From Lachnospiraceae bacterium (GTDB lineage Bacteria; Bacillota; Clostridia; Lachnospirales; Lachnospiraceae): DNA of 64,000 nucleotides. Below the pieces are notes generated by a model that searched no databases, was not told the origin of the DNA, and was given only the letters and a program-made list of their open reading frames with translations. The stretch covers positions 1-64,000 of the forward strand of contig CAJTDL010000006.1 in the NCBI GenBank assembly GCA_910575035.1, read 5' to 3'. Position 1 is the first letter of the stretch. Every line of letters begins with the position of its first letter. This document shows positions 32,354-41,410 of this stretch, one piece after another. The translations under genes and the position numbers were made by a program.

Positions 32354-33724
32354 TTATCGGCTCATTTCAAAGGCACGTTTCGGGCGTTTATTTGACCGTT
32401 CTTCCTGTTCTAACGCCTTTGACCTTTCTACTATCAACTGTACCTGTTCCCTGCCGAAATAATGCTCCAAACGCCCCAAATCGGACGCTTTTTCCTGCAA
32501 TCGGTCTATGGTGTCGCTCTGCTCCATAACCTTATCCATCAAACGGCTAATCTGCTTTTGTTGCCCGTCCACTTTGGCAGTCAGCTTCCTGCTCTGCTCC
32601 GTAAGCTGTACACACTTGATAGTCAGATTTTTTATCACCTCTTTCAATTTCTCCACAAGCGGAAGTGCCTTTTTATCTCGATAATTCTTTGCGCTCATCA
32701 ATGCTCCCGGCTCTGCCAACTGCCATTTCACATCTTCATCATAGGCATGGATATTTCTCTCCATGACTTCCTTTGACTGCACCATTTTGTTGATTTCCTG
32801 CTGTAACTTTTTCTGCTGTTTTTCCAATTTCTCATTTTCGGATAACAGCTTTTCCTTATCCTCTGTCAGTTCTTCCGTCTGCTCTTTGAGCAGATAATTG
32901 GCAGCGGAAAGTTCTGATACTTCCTGCCGGATTGCTTCGCCCTCTTTCCGTATCTGTTCCGTTTCCTGTCCTGCCGCTATCTGCTGATGAAGAATATTGG
33001 ATAATTCCTCTTTATTGCCGGAAATGGTCTGTTCCAGTTCGGCAACTTCTTTTGCACGCTCCTTTTTCTCAAAATCCAAAACTGATAAATGTTTCTCATG
33101 TGTTCCTTTTTTCTCCCACTCAATATCATGTTGTAACATAATCTCCGCAAGCCGTTCCTTTTCTGCCGCTACCCACTGGTTACGCTCCGTTTCGCTCCTT
33201 GTGCCACCTTTGAAGCCGAGTTCTGCCAGTGCCTTTTTTAATGATACCCTTGTTTCAAGCCCCCGCTTGCTTCCAGTCGTATAGGGTATAAAATCTATAT
33301 GCAGATGTGGCGTTGCTTCGTCCATATGGAGATAGGCAGAGAACACCCTCAATGTAGGATTGCGCTGTTGGAAGTCCTGCATATATTTATCAAGTATTTT
33401 TGCCGCAAGCTGTCCGTCCTCTGTCTTTGCCCCCATATCTTCCTTATTACCTATCTGCAAAATAATCTCATGGAACGGCTTTTCCTGTTTGCCGGAACAG
33501 ATTTTCTCATAATAATCATCAATCCGGCGGTCACTTCTGGTCTGTTTTTCATTGTATCGGGCGAGTGCTTCATCAAATAATTCATGGTATACATCTTTGA
33601 TATTCTCATTGCAGTATTCCACATTCAGACAACTCCGTTCCGGGTCAGTGTTCTTTGCATGGAATTTTCTGCTGTTGTGGTTAACAGAGCCTTTCCCTGT
33701 CATAACGCTGATTGTCCGCTTCAA
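32354..33724 (-). CDS. mobA: MobA/MobL relaxase, intact (element D)
   Basis: This 456-residue MOBQ-type relaxase nicks oriT and pilots the strand during conjugative mobilization. The N-terminal nuclease domain has TISVMTGKGSVNHNSRKF and the metal-binding HMDEATPHLHIDFIPYTTG (about residue 125). The C-terminal 220 residues are a long coiled coil (about 200-320), then KALPLVEKLKEVIKNLTIKC and a basic end. TTG at 33724 is the likely start, seven bases after AAAGGG; an upstream GTG at 33766 would add 14 non-conserved residues. It is the only full-length relaxase of this subtype in the window and might act on the oriT of B. Confidence 0.88.
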   Translation of the reverse strand: MKRTISVMTGKGSVNHNSRKFHAKNTDPERSCLNVEYCNENIKDVYHELFDEALARYNEKQTRSDRRIDDYYEKICSGKQEKPFHEIILQIGNKEDMGAKTEDGQLAAKILDKYMQDFQQRNPTLRVFSAYLHMDEATPHLHIDFIPYTTGSKRGLETRVSLKKALAELGFKGGTRSETERNQWVAAEKERLAEIMLQHDIEWEKKGTHEKHLSVLDFEKKERAKEVAELEQTISGNKEELSNILHQQIAAGQETEQIRKEGEAIRQEVSELSAANYLLKEQTEELTEDKEKLLSENEKLEKQQKKLQQEINKMVQSKEVMERNIHAYDEDVKWQLAEPGALMSAKNYRDKKALPLVEKLKEVIKNLTIKCVQLTEQSRKLTAKVDGQQKQISRLMDKVMEQSDTIDRLQEKASDLGRLEHYFGREQVQLIVERSKALEQEERSNKRPKRAFEMSR

Positions 33725-33780
33725 TAAATTTCCCTTTCTCCCTATCGGGTAATGAGCGCCGGACACGGCGCATAGCCTTT

Positions 33781-33871
33781 GTTACTTTCTGCGAAAGTAA
33801 CGCAAAAGCACTTTTGTCAGCTACGCCAACAAAAATGCAACCCGCAAGCGGGTTTTGCGCCCTGCCGGGGG
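33781..33871. other. Candidate oriT of element D
   Basis: GTTACTTTCTGCGAAAGTAA then CGCAAAAGCACTTTTGTC, AACCCGCAAGCGGGTT and TTGCGCCCTGCC, essentially identical to element B. Confidence 0.7.
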
Positions 33872-33958
33872 CAAGCTGTCCGTTGGACAGCATACCGTCC
33901 TTACGGACGGGGCGGCTTTTCGCCGCCTTGATACCGCCGCTTCCCGGCTTCCTCCCAA

Positions 33959-34057
33959 CAGCGCAACATTGCAATGTCTATAATTTTTGCAACCTTGCAA
34001 TCTTCAAGAACGCAATTCCAAGACTGCAAAATTCTAATACCCTGCATTGTTGCGCTG
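33959..34057. repeat. Dyad repeats, candidate origin of element D
   Basis: CAGCGCAACATTGCA (33959-33973) is mirrored by TGCATTGTTGCGCTG (34043-34057) with one mismatch. Between them lie further TTGCAA/GCAACCTTGCAAT words. It is in the same position as the repeats of the other elements but has an unrelated sequence. Confidence 0.5.
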
Positions 34058-34073
34058 TTGCCTTGCTCGTCCG

Positions 34074-35051
34074 TCACTGTCTGATTTTATCCAATTTCCA
34101 ATACCATGTATTGTTTATCCGCTTCGCCCGGACGCCTAACTCTTTCTTTGCATTTTCCAGTGTCCGCTTCGATATGCCCTGTTCATCCGCTAGACTGAAA
34201 ATCTCATTGCTCTGCATGGCGTTGTTTGTTTCTGCCAGTTCCCGAAGCAGACGCTTCGCCTGTTCCATTTTATTTGCTTTTGGGGCAATGCCGCCTAACA
34301 CTTCATCAGCGGTAATCTCATAATCCCCTAGCCATTGAAAACCGTCCTCCGACAGTGCAAACGCTTTTGGGTGTCCGAACGCCGCAAGGTTGTTTTTAAT
34401 CTGCACCACAGCCCTTATATTTTCTTCCCCCTCAACCCTGCCGACTAAGAGAACGCTTCTTGCGACTGCAAAAAAATCAATCGAACCCATTCCCCGGTAT
34501 GCCGCCTTATTTCCCGCCGCTTTATTCATGTGACCGACAAGGACAATCGCACACTGGTATTTCTCTGCAAGTGCCGCTAATTTCTTTGTCATATCCCTTG
34601 CTTCGTTTGCCCGGTTCATATCCATGCCGCCGCCCAAATAGGCTTGTATCGGGTCTAAAATCAACAGCCTTGCGCCTGTCTTTATAACAGCTTCTTCCAA
34701 GCGTTCATCTATCATAGAAAGGGATTTTATCTTTTCATCAATGACCGAGATTTTCTCACAGTCTGCCTTTGCCTGTTCTAACCGGGGCTTTACCGTATCG
34801 GCAAGACCGTCCTCCGCACTCTGATAGATTACATTCAAAGGCTCTGTAAAGTTCATTCCTCCGTCTAAACTTGCTCCCTTAGATAGCTTCGCCGCTACAT
34901 TCAGTATAAATGTTGTCTTTCCGTCACCCGGATCGCCTTGAACAATAGTCAGCTTGCCATAGGGGATAAACGGAAACCACAGCCAAGAAACTTCCTGCGA
35001 CTGTATCTCTGACAATTTAATCAACTGTAATTCGATTTTTGTTTCTTCCAT
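34074..35051 (-). CDS. repA: RepA-like AAA ATPase / helicase (element D)
   Basis: This 325-residue protein is a more distant member of the family. Walker A is GDPGDGKTTFIL (about residue 35), and Walker B is LLILDPIQAYLGGGMDMNRANE. IVLVGHMNKAAGNKAAYRGMGS follows, close to phage/plasmid AAA_25 primases-helicases. The C-terminus (NNAMQSNEIFSLADEQGISKRTLENAKKELG) is a wHTH. The ATG at 35051 follows GGAGG and is preferred over the start at 35084. A 100-bp gap separates it from mobC, unlike the overlapping genes elsewhere. Confidence 0.82.
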   Translation of the reverse strand: MEETKIELQLIKLSEIQSQEVSWLWFPFIPYGKLTIVQGDPGDGKTTFILNVAAKLSKGASLDGGMNFTEPLNVIYQSAEDGLADTVKPRLEQAKADCEKISVIDEKIKSLSMIDERLEEAVIKTGARLLILDPIQAYLGGGMDMNRANEARDMTKKLAALAEKYQCAIVLVGHMNKAAGNKAAYRGMGSIDFFAVARSVLLVGRVEGEENIRAVVQIKNNLAAFGHPKAFALSEDGFQWLGDYEITADEVLGGIAPKANKMEQAKRLLRELAETNNAMQSNEIFSLADEQGISKRTLENAKKELGVRAKRINNTWYWKLDKIRQ

Positions 35052-35151
35052 AAATGCCCTCCATTTCTGAAAAATCGTTGCCACTGGAAGAAACCTCTGC
35101 TATACTGATAGTGTGATTGTTGATAACAGAGGTTTTCCAGTTATCACAGCC

Positions 35152-35541
35152 CTAACAGTTGCCGCTGTCGGGGCTTTTTTCTTCTCCGTTGGTGCTTCCC
35201 TGCCACAGATATTTTGCTCCGTCTAACACCCACAGGATAGCTTTCAGCATATCAAGACAGTCATTCCGCATATCTTCCAATCCCTCCAGCGTTAAATCAA
35301 TCTCTGTCTTTTCAAACTGTTCTGTCACTTCCCGGATATTTGTCTGCATTATCTTTAGTTCCTCTACCAACTGATAAACCAGTTCTTTTTTGCCGACCAC
35401 GCACACCCGGTTATAAATACAGGAACGGACAAAATAATCTTTCTTAGAAAGTCCGCTTGCCAAAATCTTTGCTTCGATTTCTTCCCTCTCTCTAGGGGAA
35501 ATGCGAAAGCTGATTGTCGGATATTTATGCACTCCACTCAT
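35152..35541 (-). CDS. mobC: MobC-like relaxosome accessory protein (element D)
   Basis: 129 residues. The N-terminal TISFRISPREREEIEAKILASGLSKKDYFVRSCIYNRVCVVG is the MobC/RHH signature. The C-terminal half is helical and ends acidic. It overlaps the integrase stop by 4 bp. Confidence 0.75.
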   Translation of the reverse strand: MSGVHKYPTISFRISPREREEIEAKILASGLSKKDYFVRSCIYNRVCVVGKKELVYQLVEELKIMQTNIREVTEQFEKTEIDLTLEGLEDMRNDCLDMLKAILWVLDGAKYLWQGSTNGEEKSPDSGNC

Positions 35542-36602
35542 TCTTCTTCCTCCCTGCTGTTCTCAATCTCCAATTTATCTGCAAGTTCCCCCTGCTTATT
35601 GGGATATAAATGTGAATAAGTATTTAATGTTGTTTCGATTTTCTCATGCCCTAACCGTTCCGCAATCGCTAATGGCGTAAAACCCATTTCCACGAGCAAC
35701 GAAGCGTGGGAATGACGAATATCGTGCAAGCGTATTCTTTTCACTCCCGAAGCCTTGATACCCCTGATAATTTCATGCTCCATATAGGATTTTGTAAAAC
35801 GGAACATTCTTTCGTCTGCCATAATTCCGTATAAATGCGAAATGTACTCCTTTAATTCTTCCGTCAAAAACGGCGGTATCGTTATGATACGCTTACTCTT
35901 TGGTGTTTTAGGCGGTGTGATAATGTCCCTGCCCTCTATCCGCTGATAAGATTTGTTTACGGAAATGGTACGTTTCTCTAAATCAATATCATTATAGGTT
36001 ATAGCAAGCAATTCCCCAATCCTCATGCCCGTCCAGTAAAGGAGAAGAAACGCCATTTTTGTTTCCGGCTTGTTCTCCACAGTCACAAGAAACTGCTTAA
36101 ATTCCTGCTTTGTCCAAAACTCCTTTTCCCCGGCGTGGCTCTTTCCGATACTCCCGGCTTTCCGGCAAGGATTATCTTTCAAATCATAGTACCGAACCGC
36201 ATAATTGAAGATTGCCGACAACTGATTATTGACTGTTTTCAGATACGTTTCCGAATATCCTTTTTTCATCAGTGCATTTTGCCAAGCCCGAATGTCGGAA
36301 GCCTTAATCTCATTCATGTTCTTTTTCTTGAAATACGGAATGATTTTCAAATCAATAATGAATTTCTTTGTACGCATGGTATTTTCACGCAGACGGTGTT
36401 CCATATCCTCATAATAAATTTGTACGAAGTTTTCAAAATTGATGTCTAAATTCCTCTGCTGCTGTTGCAGGAAGTCACGTTCCCACTGTTCCGCTTCCGC
36501 TTTTGTCTTAAATCCCCTCTTGTTCTTCTTGTGGCTTACGCCCTGCCAGTCCTTATAATAGAACTGACAGCGCCACATCTTTCCGTCTCTTGTCGCTGAC
36601 AT
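35538..36602 (-). CDS. int: Tyrosine integrase (element D, type 3)
   Basis: 354 residues with the same three-domain plan. Catalytic residues are Arg in TGMRIGELLAI, HDIRHSH, GHEKIE and Tyr in NTYSHLYP. It is diverged from types 1 and 2, yet the element sits at the same TCGAACTC core. Core recognition is therefore conserved while arm recognition has changed. Confidence 0.9.
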   Translation of the reverse strand: MSATRDGKMWRCQFYYKDWQGVSHKKNKRGFKTKAEAEQWERDFLQQQQRNLDINFENFVQIYYEDMEHRLRENTMRTKKFIIDLKIIPYFKKKNMNEIKASDIRAWQNALMKKGYSETYLKTVNNQLSAIFNYAVRYYDLKDNPCRKAGSIGKSHAGEKEFWTKQEFKQFLVTVENKPETKMAFLLLYWTGMRIGELLAITYNDIDLEKRTISVNKSYQRIEGRDIITPPKTPKSKRIITIPPFLTEELKEYISHLYGIMADERMFRFTKSYMEHEIIRGIKASGVKRIRLHDIRHSHASLLVEMGFTPLAIAERLGHEKIETTLNTYSHLYPNKQGELADKLEIENSREEEE

Positions 36603-36617
36603 AAAACCTCTCCTTTC

Positions 36618-36812
36618 CTACATGGCTACGGTCAGACCGTAGAATTTTTCTTCAAAGTATTTTGTCGGGACTTTGCCGCAGATTGTCCGATAGCCCTTTG
36701 CTTTCAGTTCCTCATTCAGCCCCCGGATAATCTTGTAGGCATAACCCGTTGATACACCAAGCATTTCAGCCGCTTCCTCTGCCGTCACATACATTTTCTT
36801 TCCATTCTCCAT
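36618..36812 (-). CDS. xis: Excisionase-like small HTH protein (element D)
   Basis: 64 residues with TAEEAAEMLGVSTGYAYKIIRGLNEELKAKGYRTICGKVPTKYFEEKFYG, the same fold as in the other elements. It starts just inside the operator region and 15 bp ahead of int. Confidence 0.75.
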   Translation of the reverse strand: MENGKKMYVTAEEAAEMLGVSTGYAYKIIRGLNEELKAKGYRTICGKVPTKYFEEKFYGLTVAM

Positions 36813-36842
36813 ATAATCCTGTCCTTTCTTTTTTTTATTTTA

Positions 36843-36934
36843 GGTACACATATGTGACCTTTGTGTTTTTATTATACGGTACACTTTTGTGAACGTCAAG
36901 TATTTATTTTAATTTTTTATACACAAATGTGTCC
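36843..36934. promoter_or_regulatory. Divergent xis/xre promoters with ACAC-N4-GTGT operators (element D)
   Basis: Three dyads are present: GGTACACATATGTGACC (36843-36859), GGTACACTTTTGTGAAC (36878-36894) and ATACACAAATGTGTCC (36919-36934). On the minus strand TTGACG, 17 bp, TATAAT flanks the middle dyad, which fits repression of xis/int. Confidence 0.7.
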
Positions 36935-36992
36935 TAATGTGATAGAATTGAATTAAGCACTAACGAAAATCACAAAAATCGGAGGTATTGGC

Positions 36993-37541
36993 ATGACTAC
37001 CGGGGAAAAGATTAAACACTTTCGGAATTTGCGTGGCATATCACAGGAAACGCTCGGTCAGCTTTCCGGCATCAATTCCGCCACAATCAAAAAATATGAG
37101 TATGGCATCCGCAATCCCAAGCCCGACCAACTGATGAAAATTGCAAATGCTTTGGGTATCAGTATCAATGTTTTCATGGATTTTGATATAGAAACAGTGT
37201 CAGATGTATTGTCTTTGATTTTGAAAATGGACGAGCAATTAGATATGAACTTTGAAGCAGAGAGGTACGAGGACGGAAGTTTCAATCCCGCTACAATCAA
37301 AATATCCTTTCAGAACTCCCTGCTCAATCATAAGTTGGGCGTATACATGAAAGCAAGGGAATTGCAGGAGAACCTTTTGAATGATACGGAACGCTTCTCG
37401 TCAGAAGAAGAACACCAACGGGCGATTGAAGCACTCTCAAAGGATTTAGACGCTGTTAAGCAGAGTATTCTTGATGACAGTAAGATTGTCAAAAAGGGTG
37501 TTAGAGGTATATCCGTAAAAATATATCCTGAAAATGAATGA
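36993..37541 (+). CDS. XRE-family repressor (element D)
   Basis: 182 residues. The HTH is at residues 4-58 (IKHFRNLRGISQETLGQLSGINSATIKKYEYGIRNPKPDQLMKIANALGI). The C-terminal part is unlike the other repressors. A GGAGG site precedes the ATG. The different recognition helix agrees with the different operators. Confidence 0.85.
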   Translation: MTTGEKIKHFRNLRGISQETLGQLSGINSATIKKYEYGIRNPKPDQLMKIANALGISINVFMDFDIETVSDVLSLILKMDEQLDMNFEAERYEDGSFNPATIKISFQNSLLNHKLGVYMKARELQENLLNDTERFSSEEEHQRAIEALSKDLDAVKQSILDDSKIVKKGVRGISVKIYPENE

Positions 37542-37563
37542 TAAAAATTTTGAGCAAAAAGTA

Positions 37564-37594
37564 TTGACTTCCACGTAACGTGATACTGTATTCT
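37564..37594 (+). promoter_or_regulatory. MerR-type promoter with 19-bp spacer
   Basis: TTGACT (37564-37569), 19 bp, TATTCT (37589-37594). The spacer holds a dyad-like CCACGTAACGTGATACTG. Overlong spacers are the hallmark of promoters activated by MerR-family proteins through DNA distortion. It lies upstream of the MerR gene itself. Confidence 0.75.
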
Positions 37595-37670
37595 TTTCTC
37601 ATAGGAGCAGAATAGATATAAGCCGGCAATCTCTGTCTTGCTTCTTCACAAATTTAAGGAGCTGATAAGA

Positions 37671-38549
37671 ATGCGAACCATAAGCCAAGTTGCAGAATTA
37701 ACAGGCATAAGCACACGAACACTACAATACTATGACGAAATTGGATTGTTAAAGCCAAGCGAATTGACCGAATCCGGCTATCGCCTGTATGATAACGAAG
37801 CCTTACAAAAACTACAACAAATTCTGTTTTTTAAGGAATTGGGATTTAAGCTGAAAGAGATTAAAGAAATTCTGCAAAAACCCGACTTTGACAGAATTAA
37901 GGCTTTCAAAAGGCAAAAAGAGTTGCTTTTGCTGAAGCGCAATCGGACAGACAAACTTATACAGCTTCTTAGCCGCTTAGAGAAAGGAGAGCAATGTATG
38001 AGTTTTAAGGAATTTGACCTGTCTGATTACATCACCGCATTAGAGGATTTTAAAAATAACAGCACTGATGATGTTATCAAGCACTGGGGAAGTATTGAAA
38101 ATTTTGATATGTTTATTCAAAAAATTAAAGATGATGAAGCAGAGGTAGCTAAACTTGCTATTCACCAATTCGGCAGTATTGAAAAATACACCGAAGCCAT
38201 GAAACATAATTTAGAGCATTTCTCTGAACTCATGGAAACACAACTAACGGAAGAAGTGAAAGAAATTGGAAAACAATCTGATATTCTGTATGGCAGACTA
38301 ACCACTAATTTGTCAGAAGATGTTTCCTCCCCTAAAATACAATCCATTGTACACGAACTATTGCGGCTTATACAGGAAAATAGCACCAGCGTATCCCTCG
38401 ATAAGCCCTATATCAATGTTCTTATCGACACATATTCAAGCAATTATATCAAAAACATGACTGATAACAAATATGGAGAGGGGGCTTCTGATTATATCGT
38501 AAAAGCGTTCCATTACTACTCGGAGAATAACGCTTCCGAAAACAATTAG
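37671..38549 (+). CDS. MerR-family regulator with TipAS-like ligand domain
   Basis: 292 residues. The N-terminal MerR winged HTH (residues 1-70, RTISQVAELTGISTRTLQYYDEIGLLKPSELTESGYRLYD) is followed by a dimerisation helix. The helical C-terminal domain resembles TipAS antibiotic-recognition domains (DDVIKHWGSIENFDMFIQ near residue 145; GEGASDYIVKAFHYYSEN at the end). The ATG at 37671 follows AAGGAG. It is probably autoregulated through the 19-bp-spacer promoter and may also activate the downstream gene. Confidence 0.8.
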   Translation: MRTISQVAELTGISTRTLQYYDEIGLLKPSELTESGYRLYDNEALQKLQQILFFKELGFKLKEIKEILQKPDFDRIKAFKRQKELLLLKRNRTDKLIQLLSRLEKGEQCMSFKEFDLSDYITALEDFKNNSTDDVIKHWGSIENFDMFIQKIKDDEAEVAKLAIHQFGSIEKYTEAMKHNLEHFSELMETQLTEEVKEIGKQSDILYGRLTTNLSEDVSSPKIQSIVHELLRLIQENSTSVSLDKPYINVLIDTYSSNYIKNMTDNKYGEGASDYIVKAFHYYSENNASENN

Positions 38550-38703
38550 AGGCAACAGGCTCTCTCTAAAAAATATATCCCGACAACTAATCATTCTCGC
38601 TATGCCGAAAAATAACTTGCCACACTTTAGAGAGCCTTAGTGACATTTGAATTTTCTTGTGGTATAGTGGACTTCCACTTTTAAGAAAAGGAGTTGATGA
38701 TAT

Positions 38704-39171
38704 ATGCCACAGATGAACAAAGGCGGTAAATTTATTTTCGGAAAGTCACTGATACGACATGATTTGACAATCCATCTTCCATCACAGGCACTTGCAGAAT
38801 ATAACGCCACATCAGAGGGAAAAGTCTATCTTTTTACCGGAAGCAAAGTCACTGGTGGCTTTTGTGTGACAAGAAAAGGATTGTTAGAACCGTCAAAATT
38901 AGGACACATTCTTACTGATAATCCAACTTTACAGAATTATCAGACCGCAGAGGGCGAATTTGTCAAATATAAAGGGCGATCATATTGTTGGGTAAATATT
39001 TCAGAGAATGGTATAATTCAGCTTAATCAACAGATATTAGATTTTCTAAATCTGAAGATTGGAATGGAACTATTGTCTATCCGAAGCAGTGATATAGCTT
39101 TTACAATGGGCGCATCGGGTCCTCTGTTGGAAAGAGCCGATAACTATGAGGGCGAAATTCCTTTGTATTAA
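38704..39171 (+). CDS. Unknown 155-residue protein downstream of MerR
   Basis: I do not recognise a named family. It is a beta-rich soluble protein. The N-terminal FGKSLIRHDLTIHLPSQALAEYNA has the feel of an AbrB/SpoVT-type swapped-hairpin strand pattern, and the C-terminus reads MELLSIRSSDIAFTMGASGPLLERA. It is preceded by AAAGGAG and a possible promoter (TTGAAT .. TATAGT near 38645-38668). It may be a target of the MerR protein. Confidence 0.6.
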   Translation: MPQMNKGGKFIFGKSLIRHDLTIHLPSQALAEYNATSEGKVYLFTGSKVTGGFCVTRKGLLEPSKLGHILTDNPTLQNYQTAEGEFVKYKGRSYCWVNISENGIIQLNQQILDFLNLKIGMELLSIRSSDIAFTMGASGPLLERADNYEGEIPLY

Positions 39172-39220
39172 AAAAACAGGTATCATGATACCCACCCAAA
39201 GTCCAGTATTCCTCAAATAA

Positions 39221-39311
39221 TTAGAGCCATTTTAGAGCCAAACGGCATAGAACACTCCCGGAAACGCCCATTTTATCAGCATTTCCGGGATTTTATCCGT
39301 TATTCGAACTC
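39221..39311. other. Right end of D: arm repeats and att core (D/E junction)
   Basis: TTAGAGCCATTTTAGAGCCA (39221-39240) has an 11-bp period, and TTCGAACTC is at 39303-39311. TTA before the core gives Glu-Phe-Glu-stop on the minus strand. Confidence 0.8.
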
Positions 39312-39535
39312 GACTTTTCCTAACTAATTTTGCTTAGGATTTATTCTCTGTCGAGTATGTAAATCTTTTGATTATTTGATATGTCCATATTATCCTGCCT
39401 ATATGAGCTAATGTTATCATTTTGTTATCGGTGTTGATAACACCAACTCTGTAACTGCGGATAATAGCTATATGCTATGGCTTAGATTATAAGCGATTTT
39501 GTTAAGAAATGCAATAGTCAAAAACCACTACTTTA
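39312..39535. other. Non-coding left end of element E
   Basis: Nearly the same sequence as 13075-13300 in C. It has an ACTCGAC..GTCGAGT dyad next to the core, arm repeats GTTATCATTTTGTTATC (39412-39428), and an inverted GTTGATAAC. No gene is seen. Confidence 0.7.
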
Positions 39536-40006
39536 TCATAATTTGCAAATCATTATGTATTCTTCTTTGTTCTCGTCAACCACTTCAAATCCTGCTTTTC
39601 TATACATTTTGACTGCATAATTCGCTTTCTGCACAGATAGAGATGTCTGCTTATATCCTTTCACTTTTAGAAGTTGCAACATAGCTCCCATAAGTGCTGT
39701 ACCAATACCCAAATTTCTGTATTCCTCATACAGTGATATGGCAAATGAGGGCGTTTTGTCATCAATATGCCCGTAATCGTTCATAATACGCACCCATACT
39801 GCACCCACAATCTGCTCTTTTGTTTCCACAACCAAGCACCAATCGTCTGCTTTTCCAAAATCTTTAATATATGCTTGTAACTCTGGCTGTTTGATAATAG
39901 ATTTTAGCGGCTTATCCATGCCCTCTGGAATAAAAATTGCTTCATACAAAAAATCAGATAATATTGGATATTCATTTTTTCTAATTTCCCGAATTTTATA
40001 ATCCAT
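39536..40006 (-). CDS. GNAT acetyltransferase
   Basis: 156 residues. Motif A is FAISLYEEYRNLGIGTALMGAMLQLL (about residues 88-113), followed by SLSVQKANYAVKMYRKAGFEVV. It is a compact single-domain GNAT with unknown substrate. It starts 23 bp after the frameshifted methyltransferase gene. Confidence 0.8.
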   Translation of the reverse strand: MDYKIREIRKNEYPILSDFLYEAIFIPEGMDKPLKSIIKQPELQAYIKDFGKADDWCLVVETKEQIVGAVWVRIMNDYGHIDDKTPSFAISLYEEYRNLGIGTALMGAMLQLLKVKGYKQTSLSVQKANYAVKMYRKAGFEVVDENKEEYIMICKL

Positions 40007-40029
40007 ATCTTTTTAAAACCTCATTATTC

Positions 40030-40733
40030 CTAAATCACATCTCTATTTCTTATAATCAATAATTTATTATCTCCCTTTTGGAACTCATATTCTGTCTTAA
40101 CAATTTCCACATTATAATCCCTTTGGAAGTAATCTATTACGTTTTTAATTAAGTCTGTCTTATTTGCATCCAAATCTACAATCGGGAAAATTCTAATTTC
40201 TTTGCATACTCTAAGCATTTCTGTCATTGATGCTATATGAAAATTATATCCTAATGATGTATACATTAGCAGGAAGTGAGAACTCAACCCAATATCAAAG
40301 TAATCTGCTCCATAGGGTAATTTATCAGGCAGTTCATGGAATACATAACGTCTCTCTGCTTTTCCCTTCTCATAATCAGACAAAAATTTTCTCATAGCAG
40401 ACATACGGGTACTTTCAAGTTCTTCTAAACTTTTAATGTTCTTCCACACATAGTTATCCATATTTTCCCGCATTTGCTGCATTATTGTAGTTCGGACTTC
40501 CCCAATACGTTTTTCTATATCTTCTTTCGAAAACTGATATATCAAATCAAACGAAATAACACTTCCATTTCTTTCAGTCATCTCATAATTAAAACAGGCT
40601 GGACCATCGCCAAACCCTGCAATTTTTTTGACATATCATTATCATCTAAACGGAACATCAATTTGTATTCTTCCATATTTCTGCCCCAAGGTACAACGCC
40701 ATCTAACTTAAATGCTATTTTCTTTTCCTCCAT
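40030..40733 (-). pseudogene. Class I SAM methyltransferase, frameshifted in a 7-base homopolymer
   Basis: The downstream frame (ATG at 40581, 183 residues) reads FDIGLSSHFLLMY and FPIVDLDANKTDLIKNVIDYF, as in small SAM methyltransferases. The upstream frame from ATG 40733 reads EEKKIAFKLDGVVPWGRNMEEYKLMF. They join if one base is added to the T7 run at 40623-40629, which restores the motif I sequence KKIAGFGDGPACFNYEMT. The total is 704 bp, one short of a whole number of codons. It could be a true pseudogene, a slippage switch or a sequencing error. Confidence 0.75.
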
Positions 40734-40772
40734 AATTCCCGGTTTTCCAGTATGAAAAAACGTAACTTGTAG

Positions 40773-41273
40773 CTAAAAACACTTTTCCATCAAAAAGAAT
40801 TTTCCTTTTCGCCAGTCAGCATAGCCAACTTCCGAATAACCTAAAGAATTATATAGCCTTAATGCAAATGGATTATTAGAGAATACATCTAATCGAATAA
40901 CATGAATACCCATTTCCGTTAATTGCTTTTCAATATATAATAGCGTAGATTTAGCAATTCCTCTATTCTGAAAAGTCGGATTCACACAAAGTCTATGTAC
41001 GATATAAAATGGCTTATCTTTATATTTCCACTTGCCGTTTTCATATTCTTTATCACATTTTTGGTTTAAGGTATATACAACCGCTATTTGACCATTCACT
41101 GAACCAACATAGAGTTGACTTTTATCAACATCTTCCTGAAAATCTTCTTTAGCAGGATACAAATCATCCCATTGAAAAATATTATCTCGCTCCATAGCAT
41201 CTATAGCAGTGCGAATTATACTGTATATTTCTTCAATATCATTTGGAGTTGCGTTTCTATATTTTAGTATCAT
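40773..41273 (-). CDS. GNAT acetyltransferase
   Basis: 166 residues. Motif A is IVHRLCVNPTFQNRGIAKSTLLYIEKQL and motif B IRLDVFSNNPFALRLYNSLGYSEVGYADW. The N-terminal YRNATPNDIEEIYSIIRTAIDAME is typical of this branch. GAGGA precedes the ATG. It is the first cargo gene left of the tnpV terminator. Confidence 0.8.
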   Translation of the reverse strand: MILKYRNATPNDIEEIYSIIRTAIDAMERDNIFQWDDLYPAKEDFQEDVDKSQLYVGSVNGQIAVVYTLNQKCDKEYENGKWKYKDKPFYIVHRLCVNPTFQNRGIAKSTLLYIEKQLTEMGIHVIRLDVFSNNPFALRLYNSLGYSEVGYADWRKGKFFLMEKCF

Positions 41274-41374
41274 TACTTTTTCCTCGCAAATTCTAATTTC
41301 TCATTCTAATTATTTTAAGTATACACGAATTTGTAAGATTTTTCAATTCCCCGAACTATTTTTGCTTAATTGAA

Positions 41375-41403
41375 CGGCACTCCCACATATTGCAGGAGTG
41401 CCG
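41375..41403. terminator. Hairpin terminator after tnpV (element E)
   Basis: CGGCACTCC (41375-41383) / GGAGTGCCG (41395-41403), a 9-bp stem just 3' of the tnpV stop on the minus strand. Confidence 0.65.
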
Positions 41404-41410
41404 CTTATCA

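Larger units (their letters stand above)
22569..39311. mobile_element. Integrative mobilizable element D (type 3)
   Basis: A 16.7-kb element including a 2.8-kb IS66 copy. The arm repeats TAGAGCCAAAATAGAGCCA (22671-22689) and TTAGAGCCATTTTAGAGCCA (39221-39240) mark its two ends. Its int, xis, xre, repA and mobC are all diverged from types 1 and 2, while mobA, oriT and the coiled-coil gene resemble B. It carries the richest cargo of the array. Confidence 0.85.
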
